From: DAOVFN01 sp964484305
GTDB taxonomy: Archaea > Aenigmatarchaeota > Aenigmatarchaeia > QMZP01
NCBI GenBank assembly: GCA_964484305.1
Contig: CAZAEI010000040.1
Span: forward strand, 1-7,538
Length of the DNA: 7,538 nucleotides
Direction of reading: 5' to 3'
The notes beneath the pieces are model-generated. The model was given only the letters and a program-made list of their open reading frames with translations. It was not told where the DNA came from and searched no databases. Shown one piece after another: positions 1 to 5,686 of the stretch. The stretch's first letter is position 1; each line of letters starts with the position of its first letter. The translations under genes and the position numbers were made by a program.

Positions 1-145
1 CGGCCTCGCTGAGGAGGTCCTCGACAGCTGTCTCGATTGTCTGCTTCATGTCCCAGGGGCACCCTCCGGGGGACCTGAGGGTCCTGATTATATTGACTAT
101 ATCGGCAAAGCTGTTACCTGAATCCGGGGGCTCCCTTCCGGTCAT
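1..145 (-). CDS. MazG-like nucleotide pyrophosphohydrolase, N-terminal 48 codons (cut by window edge)
   Basis: Reading leftward from the ATG at 145, the frame stays open to the edge. At residues 23-36 it encodes LRSPGGCPWDMKQT, close to the MazG signature (LRxPxGCPWDxxQT). MazG proteins are all-alpha hydrolases that convert NTPs or dNTPs to monophosphate plus pyrophosphate, sanitising the nucleotide pool. Here the usual His after the QT is Ile, and the first Glu of the expected EExxE metal site appears to be Ser (LLSEA at 44-48), so the protein is divergent and its activity is uncertain. The rest of the catalytic site lies outside the window. The ATG at 145 was chosen because a TATA-like box lies 26-27 bp upstream and no SD is present, which fits a leaderless start. 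The gene lies about 50 bp beyond the stop of the pilin-like gene. Confidence 0.8.
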   Translation of the reverse strand, partial: MTGREPPDSGNSFADIVNIIRTLRSPGGCPWDMKQTIETAVEDLLSEA

Positions 146-166
146 AAGAGAAAGATGGCAGTGGAG

Positions 167-176
167 ATTAATAAAT
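167..176 (-). promoter_or_regulatory. TATA-like box of the MazG-like gene
   Basis: On the minus strand this reads ATTTATTAAT, centred 26-27 bp upstream of the ATG at 145. That is the archaeal TATA-to-start-site distance, so transcription would begin at or next to the start codon. No Shine-Dalgarno motif lies between box and ATG. Confidence 0.5.
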
Positions 177-194
177 GATGTCATCGGGAATCTG

Positions 195-1262
195 TCAGTA
201 AAGATACCCCAGTGTCAGGACGGCCTCCATGGGCTGGAACATGTAGTCAGCCCTGGATGTGTCATCAGGGACCATGTACATTGAAGCGGCCGCTCTTTCG
301 ATGCTCATGTCATCGTCTGTTATGGTCCTGGTGTGTTCTGATGACCAGAGAATGAGCGATGCAAGGAGTATCCCCCAGTCATCCTGGGCCGGGGATTCCC
401 TGGAGAGCCAGGCTGTCCTTCCCAGGCCGCGCGAGACGCCGCGCGTGGCTATGCAGGCTGGACGGCCGTTCGCTGCCTTGAGTACTGTCATACCCTGGGG
501 GTCAGGCATCTTCTGGGCAGGGTCGCTGGAAAAGTCATCGAATGTGCGGGTTGTATTGTATCTGTCCCCTGTCCCGTTGGGTGTGTGAGAGAAATACTTC
601 GGTATGCGGTAGTAGTCGGGGTTTTCTGCCAGCGCCTCGAGGTCAAAGCTGACAATGCCGCTTCCCTGTCTTGCGGAGCTGTCAACGGAAAAGTAATAAT
701 TGAGGACAGTCCCGTAATCGGTGAAGTCCTGGCTGACCAGGTCCCTGACCAGGATGAAGCCCCTGTCTGCCGAGAGGTAGTTGACAACACCCGTATCCAT
801 TCCCGTGAGAGGCTGGCTGCTGACCATGACATCAAAGATGTTGTTTATTGACGAGGACTCTGTTACAGTGAATCCCGTTTCCATGCCATTGAAGCTCAGA
901 GTTCCTGACCAGGGCAGCGCCCCGGTCAGCCAGCTGCAGAAGCTTCGGCAATCAGCGCTTCCATCACACAGGCAGCCGACTGATACCGATTCCTTGGGCG
1001 CGCCGGAAAGCTCCAGCCTGTGCCTCACATTGGTCCTGTTGAATGCGTCCCTGACAAAATCCGCAATACCTTCCTCATATGACCATTCAATGCTTGACTC
1101 CCTGATGGAGTACAGGATGTCCCTGCCCTGAACCATGAGGCGGGACTTTCCCCAGTCAAGCTCAGTGCTGGACATTGAAGACATCTGGAATATCATCACA
1201 AACATGACAAGGGTTATTATGACAATCTCTATGATGTGGAAAAGGCCTTTCATTTTGGGCAT
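195..1262 (-). CDS. Pilin-like membrane-anchored protein with a GATase-like outer domain
   Basis: 355 residues with one N-terminal hydrophobic segment (about 7-26) after a short basic stretch, MPKMKG. The Lys-Gly followed by a hydrophobic helix containing Glu12 resembles archaeal class III (type IV pilin-like) signal peptides. The rest is probably outside the cell. Residues 143-175 (FDVMVSSQPL, then NYLSADRGFILVRDL) and 268-307 (GRTAWL, then DWGILLASLILWSS) recall GATase-like/ThuA/DUF4350 folds, in which a strand, a 'let me decide' helix and a GGxLLxxxD-like strand alternate. No catalytic Cys-His-Glu set is evident. Four cysteines (97, 99, 105, 109) form a CxC-x5-C-x3-C cluster, possibly disulfides. 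Asn-x-Thr sites occur near 75, 229 and 236. The gene follows the secretion ATPase gene by 60 bp, so it may be a substrate or part of that machine. The ATG at 1262 is chosen over the one three codons later because of its TATA spacing. The fold assignment is inference. Confidence 0.8.
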   Translation of the reverse strand: MPKMKGLFHIIEIVIITLVMFVMIFQMSSMSSTELDWGKSRLMVQGRDILYSIRESSIEWSYEEGIADFVRDAFNRTNVRHRLELSGAPKESVSVGCLCDGSADCRSFCSWLTGALPWSGTLSFNGMETGFTVTESSSINNIFDVMVSSQPLTGMDTGVVNYLSADRGFILVRDLVSQDFTDYGTVLNYYFSVDSSARQGSGIVSFDLEALAENPDYYRIPKYFSHTPNGTGDRYNTTRTFDDFSSDPAQKMPDPQGMTVLKAANGRPACIATRGVSRGLGRTAWLSRESPAQDDWGILLASLILWSSEHTRTITDDDMSIERAAASMYMVPDDTSRADYMFQPMEAVLTLGYLY

Positions 1263-1283
1263 GTTAAAGAATTTGTCTTGGGG

Positions 1284-1293
1284 ATTAAAATAA
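1284..1293 (-). promoter_or_regulatory. TATA-like box of the pilin-like gene
   Basis: The minus strand reads TTATTTTAAT, with purine-rich AGAAG just upstream as a weak BRE. It is centred about 26 bp before the ATG at 1262, predicting a leaderless mRNA. The gene may therefore be transcribed separately from the ATPase gene although the gap is only 60 bp. Confidence 0.5.
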
Positions 1294-1322
1294 GTCTTCT
1301 GGATTGTAGGCAGGTTGGCATG

Positions 1323-2831
1323 CTAGCCCTTGAGCGTGCCGGCCTTGGCGGCCGAGAGGACGGCCTTCGGGTCCCTGTAGTAGTCCGAGACTATCCTTCC
1401 CACGGCATTGATGTCATTGATGTTCTTCTTGGCCATGCAGTTCAGGATTTTCTTCTTCTCTGAAAGGTCGTCCTCGATGTCCTTCTCGGTCATGCCTGTA
1501 TAGAGCTTGATGTCAGTCATGGCCCTGTATGATTTTGCAAGGGGAATCACCTTGTCCTCGGCAGCTACCCACTGGTATATGGTGTTGAGATCGATTTTCA
1601 TCTCCCTGAGGCCGGAGCTGGGGATCAGCTCGGTGAGTTGGAGCACCCTCCTCACATTCTTCCTCCTGTCCCTGTGCATTACAGCCACTAGCTGGAGGCC
1701 ACCCAGAAGGGCAATGGGTATGTCTATGGGCGGGTTGACCAGCCTTCTGAAGGCCTCCTCTGCGGTGTTGGCGTGGAGGGTGGAGTAGACAGAGTGGCCT
1801 GTGTTGATTGCCTCGAAGAGGACCGAGGCCTCCCTGCTCCGCCTGATTTCTCCCACTATTATCCTGTCGGGCCGCATCCTCAGGGAGTTTATCATGATGT
1901 GAAGCATGGTAATCTCACCCTTCCCCTCGGGATTGGGGGGCCTTGTGGTGAGGGGAATCCAGTGGAGGAAGTCGGGGAGCTGTATCTCCCTGGTGTCCTC
2001 TATGGAGAGTATCCTGTGGTTGGGCGGGATGAAGCAGGTAAGGGCATTGAGGAGTGAGGTCTTTCCGGATGCCGTGCCCCCGGCAATGACTATGTTCAGC
2101 TCGTACTGGATGGCCAGCCAGAGGAATACCGCCATATCCAGGGAGAGGGTCTTCTGCTGGATGAAATCGGTTATGGTCCAGGGCCTCCTGGCGAACTTCC
2201 TTATGGTCAGTGTGTTCCCTGCCGAGGATATCGGGAACAGGGTCGCGTTTGTCCTGTCGCCTGTGGGAAGATAGGCATCCATGAGGGGATTGAGGTTGGT
2301 TATCTGCTCCCCCACACGCCTTCCTATGGATGCCGCGTAGTTGTATATCTGGTTCTCATTGGAAATCAGTATGTTGGTCTTGAGCCACCCCAGCTTTATG
2401 TGGTAGACCCAGACAGGATCCCTGGAACTGTTGACAACCACCTCCTCGAGGTTCCTGTCATGGAGCAGGAACTCTATTATCCCGAGGCCGAGGGACTGCT
2501 GGATGAGGAGACCCACGATGGTCTGGTATTCACTGAGTTTGAGGCCAGGGAACTCCCCCTTCAGGATCTCCATGGCCTTGTCCGAGAACCTCTCCCTCAT
2601 AAGATTCATCTCCTCGGGGTTGATTATCTCAGCGGGCCTGAGGTCGAGTTGGTCCAAGAGCCGCTCCCTGATGGAATCCATGGTTGCCTCTGTCGCGTCC
2701 TTGACTATGGGGATTATGATTTCATATATGGGCACATAATCCACAGGGCTGGAATATATCCTTATGTTGGCCTGGACATTGTTGGCAACAAGTTTGTAGC
2801 TGTCGTGGGACTTCTCTGCCTTTTCTGCCAT
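1323..2831 (-). CDS. Archaeal type II/IV secretion or type IV pilus assembly ATPase (GspE/VirB11/FlaI family)
   Basis: 502 residues from the ATG at 2831. This is the hexameric cytoplasmic motor that powers assembly of archaeal pili, archaella or related secretion systems. Visible motifs are Walker A GGTASGKT (251-258), Asp box IEDTREIQL (277-285), Walker B RIIVGEIR (323-330) and His box GHSVYSTLHANTAEE (345-359). Before them is a typical N-terminal domain with LNPLMDAYLPTGDRTNATL at about 180-198. Length and the charged helical C-terminus fit the archaeal GspE group. An in-frame ATG at 2849 would add MDYNLY, but the TATA box at 2855-2865 is centred only 11 bp from it and 29 bp from 2831, so a leaderless mRNA would begin near 2834. 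The partner membrane platform protein (FlaJ/TadC/GspF type) normally found next to such ATPases is absent from this window; the next gene is pilin-like instead. Family assignment is firm, the exact machine is not. Confidence 0.95.
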   Translation of the reverse strand: MAEKAEKSHDSYKLVANNVQANIRIYSSPVDYVPIYEIIIPIVKDATEATMDSIRERLLDQLDLRPAEIINPEEMNLMRERFSDKAMEILKGEFPGLKLSEYQTIVGLLIQQSLGLGIIEFLLHDRNLEEVVVNSSRDPVWVYHIKLGWLKTNILISNENQIYNYAASIGRRVGEQITNLNPLMDAYLPTGDRTNATLFPISSAGNTLTIRKFARRPWTITDFIQQKTLSLDMAVFLWLAIQYELNIVIAGGTASGKTSLLNALTCFIPPNHRILSIEDTREIQLPDFLHWIPLTTRPPNPEGKGEITMLHIMINSLRMRPDRIIVGEIRRSREASVLFEAINTGHSVYSTLHANTAEEAFRRLVNPPIDIPIALLGGLQLVAVMHRDRRKNVRRVLQLTELIPSSGLREMKIDLNTIYQWVAAEDKVIPLAKSYRAMTDIKLYTGMTEKDIEDDLSEKKKILNCMAKKNINDINAVGRIVSDYYRDPKAVLSAAKAGTLKG

Positions 2832-2854
2832 GTATAGATTATAATCCATTGTGC

Positions 2855-2865
2855 TTTAAATAAAA
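2855..2865 (-). promoter_or_regulatory. TATA box of the secretion ATPase gene
   Basis: The minus strand reads TTTTATTTAAA. Its centre lies 29 bp upstream of the ATG at 2831 and only 11 bp upstream of the ATG at 2849. It supports the downstream start codon and a leaderless transcript. It is divergent from the RPA promoter. Confidence 0.55.
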
Positions 2866-2894
2866 TTGGTTGTTCCCGGGTGGATCGGAATTCC

Positions 2895-2922
2895 TTTAAA
2901 ATACTTACCCCCCATATTAAAT
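2895..2922 (+). promoter_or_regulatory. RPA promoter region with two TATA-like boxes
   Basis: Two candidates lie on the plus strand: TTTAAAATA (2895-2903) and ATATTAAAT (2914-2922). The first predicts a start site near 2925, giving an mRNA whose 5' end is the inverted repeat at 2924-2938. The second predicts a start near 2944, which would make that inverted repeat a DNA operator between box and start site. The sequence alone does not decide. Confidence 0.4.
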
Positions 2923-2974
2923 GGCCAGTGTAACTGGCAGGCAAGGCGAAGAGGGGTTCTGTGTTTTCCATTGA
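2921..2974 (+). CDS. Possible 17-codon upstream ORF overlapping the RPA start
   Basis: ATG at 2921 opens MASVTGRQGEEGFCVFH and stops at TGA 2972-2974, inside the first codons of RPA in another frame and 4 nt before an in-frame RPA ATG at 2979. The ATG is 22 bp from the centre of the upstream TATA candidate, slightly short for leaderless initiation. If translated, it could couple to RPA by termination-reinitiation. Chance is not excluded. Confidence 0.2.
   Translation: MASVTGRQGEEGFCVFH
2924..2938 (+). promoter_or_regulatory. Perfect inverted repeat in the RPA promoter/leader
   Basis: GCCAGT-GTA-ACTGGC is a 6-bp perfect stem with a 3-nt loop, 22 bp upstream of the GTG start. Depending on which TATA box is used, it is either a dimer operator or a hairpin at the extreme 5' end of the mRNA. 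The sequence AAGGCGAAG follows at 2943-2951. Confidence 0.4.
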
Positions 2975-3971
2975 GGCCATGGTTGAGAAGATATGTGAGC
3001 ACGCCAAGCTCGAGCCCGAGAAGGTCAGGCAGCTCATATCAGAGAAGCAGGAGGAGCTCTCGGGCCTGGTATCCGAGGAGGGGGCTGCCTACATCGTGGC
3101 CAGGGAGATGGGCCTCAATATGATAAGGGAGACCAAGAAGCAGCTCAAGGTGAAGAGCCTCGTGTCCGGCCTCAGAAGCGTTGACCTGGTAGCCCGCGTG
3201 GCCAGGATATTCGAGGAGAGGCAGTTCGAGAGAGAGGGAAAAAAGGGCTCTGTTGTCAATGTCCTTCTGGGAGATGAGACAGGCCTCGTCAGGATGTCCC
3301 TCTGGAATGAGGAGACCGGCCTCGTCAAGGAAGGCAAGCTCAGGGAGGGCGACACCGTCAAGGTATCCGGGGGCTGGGTCAAGAGCGATAACAGGGACAG
3401 CCCGGAGCTGAGGATTGGCCGCGGGACAATAGAGAAGGTGAGCCAGGTTGTGGAGCTCCCCGACACGAAGCAGCTCGAGCAGGACTTCCAGGCAACCAAG
3501 AGCATGCCTGTCGGGGATTTCAAGGAGGGCGGACAGTATGAAACACGGGCCGCCCTTATTCAGGTCTTCCGAAGGAACCCCTTCTTCGGGATATGCCCCG
3601 AATGCGAGTCCAGGGTGAAGGAGAAGGAAGGTAAGTGGCTCTGTGACGAGCACGGGGAGGTCAAGCCGAAACAGGCCCTGGTTCTATCTGGGATAATCGA
3701 TGACGGGACAGGCAATATCAGGGCTGTCTTCTTCAGGGAGCTTGCGGAGAGGGTTTTCGGCAAGAGCACAGCAGAGCTCAGGGAGCTCGCGGACAATGCC
3801 ACTGACAGCATGAGCATATTTGACGATGTCCAGGGGTTTGGGGGGGAGTTCGTGTTCAGGGGCCGGGTCAAGAGGAATTCCTTTACCGAGAACCTGGAGT
3901 TCATGGTCAGCAGCATAGAGGATATCGATGTGAAGGGAGAGGCAGAGAAGCTACTCAAGGAGCTTGAATGA
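2961..3971 (+). CDS. Replication protein A / single-stranded DNA-binding protein with OB folds and zinc motif
   Basis: 336 residues. Archaeal RPA coats single-stranded DNA in replication, repair and recombination. The N-terminal helical region (1-60) contains the typical SEEGAAYIVARE at 38-49. A first OB fold spans about 65-160 (VVNVLLGDETGLVRMSLW at 98-115). A second spans about 190-322 and carries an inserted zinc knuckle, CPEC at 212-215 and CDEH at 228-231 (CxxC plus CxxH), followed by LSGIIDDGTGNIRAVFF, as in euryarchaeal RPA. The start is GTG at 2961, preceded by GAGGGG at 2951-2956 as a weak SD. The ATG at 2979 is a real alternative and would remove six residues. The frame is closed upstream by TAA at 2931. 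It is divergent from the secretion ATPase gene and convergent with the MFS gene. Together with RadA it points to recombinational repair. Confidence 0.93.
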   Translation: MFSIEAMVEKICEHAKLEPEKVRQLISEKQEELSGLVSEEGAAYIVAREMGLNMIRETKKQLKVKSLVSGLRSVDLVARVARIFEERQFEREGKKGSVVNVLLGDETGLVRMSLWNEETGLVKEGKLREGDTVKVSGGWVKSDNRDSPELRIGRGTIEKVSQVVELPDTKQLEQDFQATKSMPVGDFKEGGQYETRAALIQVFRRNPFFGICPECESRVKEKEGKWLCDEHGEVKPKQALVLSGIIDDGTGNIRAVFFRELAERVFGKSTAELRELADNATDSMSIFDDVQGFGGEFVFRGRVKRNSFTENLEFMVSSIEDIDVKGEAEKLLKELE

Positions 3972-3996
3972 GCCGGCTTAATCGGAATGAAGCGGC
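3972..3996. terminator. Imperfect hairpin between convergent RPA and MFS genes
   Basis: GCCGGCTT (3972-3979) can pair with AAGCGGC (3990-3996), leaving one bulged base and a 10-nt loop. It lies in the 30-bp gap between the two convergent stop codons. It could end or protect transcripts from either side, but no T-run follows. Confidence 0.25.
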
Positions 3997-4001
3997 ATGG
4001 A

Positions 4002-5162
4002 TTACCCCCTCTTTCTGAAAACCGATAAGAACAATAAAGAAGCCATGAAGGCAATGGCAGCAAAGCTGAACATTCCCTGGACCCCGACAAGGTCGGCAGT
4101 TATCCCGAGAATCAGGATGATGGCCGCACTGAACAATTCCTTTGAAAGGTTTGAGATTGAGAGTACTGCAGTGCGGTTGGCAGACCTGATGCTCCTGTTC
4201 ATTCTGTCCTCAAGGGTTATCCTGTTTAATCCCTCTGCAAACTTCATCAGCAATACCGAGAGGATGATTATTGCACCGAACCCATGGGAAAATCCCAGGA
4301 AGCTGGCCAGTATTATCCCCGAGCCGAGGAGCAGCAGGTGCTTGAACTTTAGGAATCCTTCAAGCCTGTGCGTGAACTCTCCCCCCAGTCCCATAATGGC
4401 CCTCATCAGGGCATATATCACACCGAAATAGATGACCTCCAGTCCTGATATCAGAAGGAGCGGCTGGATGAACTGGGAACCCATCCAGACGAATGCGGCA
4501 GTGACGGTGCTCAGCAGCAGGGCAGAGAAGAGCTGCTTGTTCAGTGAAATCTCCCTGAAGGATTCCATCAGTCTTTTGTTGTAGGAGGAGTTCCTTGCTC
4601 CTTTAACCGGCGGCTCGATGAAGAGGAGTGCCGTTATCAGTGAGCCCGTGAAGAACAGGATTCCTATAAGGAAGGGGAGTTTGGGGTCGATGACATAGAC
4701 AAGGGGAATCAGCAGCAGTATAACCGCGTTAACGGAGTGGGAATAGAGCAGCTGCCTGCCGTTGAATTTCTTGAACTCGGATGCCCTTCCGAGCCTCAAG
4801 AGCGTATCATAGAGGAGGGCGTTCCTCGTGCCTGAGATGAATGCCCCCGACAGCCCGTAAACAAAACTTGCAACAAGAAAATATTCAAAGGTGTTCCCGA
4901 TATAGTAAAGGAACATGGTCAGTGCACCCAAAAGCGAGGCTATAATCAATGATATCTTCTTGCCATGCAGGTCTGTAAATATCCCTCCATGGATCTCCGT
5001 GCTCAAGGTCGTAACAGACATGGCCGCGGCCAGTATGCCGATCTGGGTGAAATTGAGGTTGTTCAGGAGAAAGTAGAGAATAATTATAGGCATCGAGACT
5101 CTCTTGATTAATATGCTGTAGATGTAAAGCAGGGGGATGTTCCTGTGGTAACTGGGTTCCAT
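4002..5162 (-). CDS. Major facilitator superfamily transporter, substrate unknown
   Basis: 386 residues, almost entirely hydrophobic segments arranged as about 11-12 membrane helices, the usual MFS length. Motif A between helices 2 and 3 is GGIFTDLHGKK (59-69). SGTRNALLYDTL (110-121) matches a motif common in an uncharacterised bacterial and archaeal MFS subfamily. A charged central loop (about 185-210) separates the two halves. RSANRTAVLSISNLSKEL (326-343) and GITADL (353-358) are the second-half equivalents. These are secondary carriers, often drug or metabolite efflux; nothing here identifies the substrate. The ATG at 5162 is chosen because a near-consensus TATA box lies 25-26 bp upstream. 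No partner gene is apparent, so it is probably monocistronic. Confidence 0.9.
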   Translation of the reverse strand: MEPSYHRNIPLLYIYSILIKRVSMPIIILYFLLNNLNFTQIGILAAAMSVTTLSTEIHGGIFTDLHGKKISLIIASLLGALTMFLYYIGNTFEYFLVASFVYGLSGAFISGTRNALLYDTLLRLGRASEFKKFNGRQLLYSHSVNAVILLLIPLVYVIDPKLPFLIGILFFTGSLITALLFIEPPVKGARNSSYNKRLMESFREISLNKQLFSALLLSTVTAAFVWMGSQFIQPLLLISGLEVIYFGVIYALMRAIMGLGGEFTHRLEGFLKFKHLLLLGSGIILASFLGFSHGFGAIIILSVLLMKFAEGLNRITLEDRMNRSIRSANRTAVLSISNLSKELFSAAIILILGITADLVGVQGMFSFAAIAFMASLLFLSVFRKRG

Positions 5163-5182
5163 GATAGAAGATAACGCTGCCG

Positions 5183-5192
5183 CTTATATAAA
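5183..5192 (-). promoter_or_regulatory. TATA box of the MFS gene (near-consensus)
   Basis: The minus strand reads TTTATATAAG, essentially the archaeal consensus. It is centred 25-26 bp before the ATG at 5162 with no SD between, predicting a leaderless mRNA. It is the strongest promoter element in the window. Confidence 0.75.
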
Positions 5193-5249
5193 TCAGAACC
5201 CCCCAATAAAATATGCGTAAGAGCATTGCCAATGTCATTCAAAAGCGGC

Positions 5250-5276
5250 ATGCAGCTGCATAACGGAATAACGGAA
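5250..5276. promoter_or_regulatory. 12-bp palindrome followed by tandem octamer in the divergent intergenic region
   Basis: ATGCAGCTGCAT (5250-5261) is a perfect palindrome. Starting at its last base is TAACGGAA repeated exactly in tandem (5261-5268 and 5269-5276). The pair lies about 20 bp upstream of the TATA box of the small ORF and 60 bp upstream of the divergent MFS box, a usual place for activator or repressor sites. A possible 21-codon ORF (5232-5297) also crosses it, preceded by AATAAAATA at 5204-5212; I give that little weight. Confidence 0.35.
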
Positions 5277-5292
5277 ATGTCCTATCCATACC

Positions 5293-5301
5293 CTTAAAAA
5301 G
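5293..5301 (+). promoter_or_regulatory. TATA-like box of the small-ORF/radA unit
   Basis: CTTAAAAAG, centred near 5297, predicts a transcription start about 5323, just upstream of an ATG at 5327. It is the best promoter candidate upstream of the 66-codon gene. No convincing separate promoter is seen between that gene and radA, so the two are probably co-transcribed. Confidence 0.45.
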
Positions 5302-5326
5302 GTCCGGGATAAGAATCAATCAGCAT

Positions 5327-5347
5327 ATGCAGTCCCAGAGGGACTGA
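5327..5347 (+). CDS. Possible leaderless six-codon upstream ORF (MQSQRD)
   Basis: ATG at 5327 is about 30 bp from the TATA centre, so it would lie at the 5' end of the mRNA. It encodes MQSQRD and stops at TGA 5345-5347, and it spans the hairpin at 5330-5346. It is in the same frame as the 66-codon gene starting at 5375, separated from it only by this TGA and nine open codons. Confidence 0.25.
   Translation: MQSQRD
5330..5346 (+). promoter_or_regulatory. Perfect 7-bp triloop hairpin in the small-ORF leader
   Basis: CAGTCCC-AGA-GGGACTG forms a perfect stem with a 3-nt loop close to the predicted 5' end of the mRNA. AAGGCGAAG follows at 5363-5371, the same nonamer that follows the inverted repeat in front of RPA. 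It is probably an RNA hairpin or protein site controlling the small-ORF/radA unit. Confidence 0.4.
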
Positions 5348-5374
5348 CCCGTCATCTATTGGAAGGCGAAGGAT

Positions 5375-5575
5375 ATGTTGACAGAGACCATGTTCACGCT
5401 CGGAAGGAGGTACGCCCTCGCAGGCAGGGAGGAGCAGGACAGGATAGTAAGGGACGCCCTGGGAAGGATGAACCACTGGATGAAGAGGGAGGGCGATGAT
5501 ATGCTCATGCTGTTCTCATGCTTCATAGAGGGCACAAGGAGCGCTGAGTGTGATGAGTGCATGCTGACTCCATAG
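5375..5575 (+). CDS. Small protein of unknown function upstream of radA (66 aa)
   Basis: I do not recognise this protein. It is soluble and mixed-charge, with an Arg/Glu-rich amphipathic middle (RRYALAGREEQDRIVRDALG at 11-30), and three cysteines late in the chain (49, 59, 62), the last two as CDEC. Codon use matches the neighbours (AGG for Arg, GAG for Glu), which supports a real gene. The ATG at 5375 is preceded by GAAGG at very short spacing, so initiation is probably weak or coupled. Its last codons (C-M-L-T-P-stop) lie inside the first copy of the 37-bp repeat, with the TAG at the apex of the hairpin. The following mini-ORFs end in the same C-L-L-T-P. It is probably co-transcribed with radA, 141 nt downstream, so it may regulate or assist recombination; this is inference from position. 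Confidence 0.55.
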   Translation: MLTETMFTLGRRYALAGREEQDRIVRDALGRMNHWMKREGDDMLMLFSCFIEGTRSAECDECMLTP

Positions 5576-5588
5576 GAGTCAGAGGGTG

Positions 5589-5612
5589 ATGGTGTGTTTG
5601 CTGACTCCATAG
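5589..5612 (+). CDS. Mini-ORF 1 in the radA leader (MVCLLTP)
   Basis: Seven codons plus TAG. The ATG is 13 nt beyond the stop of the 66-codon gene. The TAG falls in the apex of the second hairpin. GGTG abuts the ATG, which is too close for normal SD use. GGAG at 5575-5578, freed if a ribosome opens the first hairpin, is 10 nt away. Initiation at the in-frame GTG 5592 is also possible. Translation is inferred. Confidence 0.35.
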   Translation: MVCLLTP

Positions 5613-5625
5613 GAGTCAGAGGGTG

Positions 5626-5649
5626 ATGGTGTGTTTGCTGACTCCATAG
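5626..5649 (+). CDS. Mini-ORF 2 in the radA leader (MVCLLTP)
   Basis: Identical to mini-ORF 1, shifted by 37 nt and so in the next reading frame. It starts 13 nt beyond the stop of mini-ORF 1, and its TAG lies at the apex of the third hairpin. Confidence 0.35.
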   Translation: MVCLLTP

Positions 5650-5662
5650 GAGTCAGAGGGTG

Positions 5663-5686
5663 ATGGTGTGCGCGCTGGCCCTTTAG
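5663..5686 (+). CDS. Mini-ORF 3 in the radA leader (MVCALAL)
   Basis: A diverged copy with the same seven-codon length. It keeps MVC, the CTG codon and the TAG at the apex of the fourth hairpin, although much of the nucleotide sequence has changed. It starts 13 nt beyond the stop of mini-ORF 2. The retained length and stop position are the best hint that these short frames are used. Confidence 0.35.
   Translation: MVCALAL

Noticed and set aside
3039..3653. 204-codon minus-strand frame inside the RPA gene
   Set aside because: It lies opposite a well-supported RPA with motifs throughout. Its Leu/Glu-rich composition is what the complement of this codon use produces, and it has no promoter or recognisable domain.
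4885..5238. 117-codon minus-strand frame overlapping the MFS start
   Set aside because: It has no hydrophobic or domain pattern past its first residues and overlaps the MFS gene in another frame. The near-consensus TATA box lies inside it and points to the MFS ATG instead.
5345..5347. TGA as a selenocysteine codon
   Set aside because: Archaeal SECIS elements lie in untranslated regions with defined features not seen here. The 66-codon gene has its own ATG, and TGA ends several genes in this window normally. A simple stop is the more economical reading.
5562..5672. CRISPR-like array
   Set aside because: The units are contiguous 37-bp tandem copies with no unique spacers, and no cas gene is present. 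The structure is a tandem repeat between two co-directional genes.
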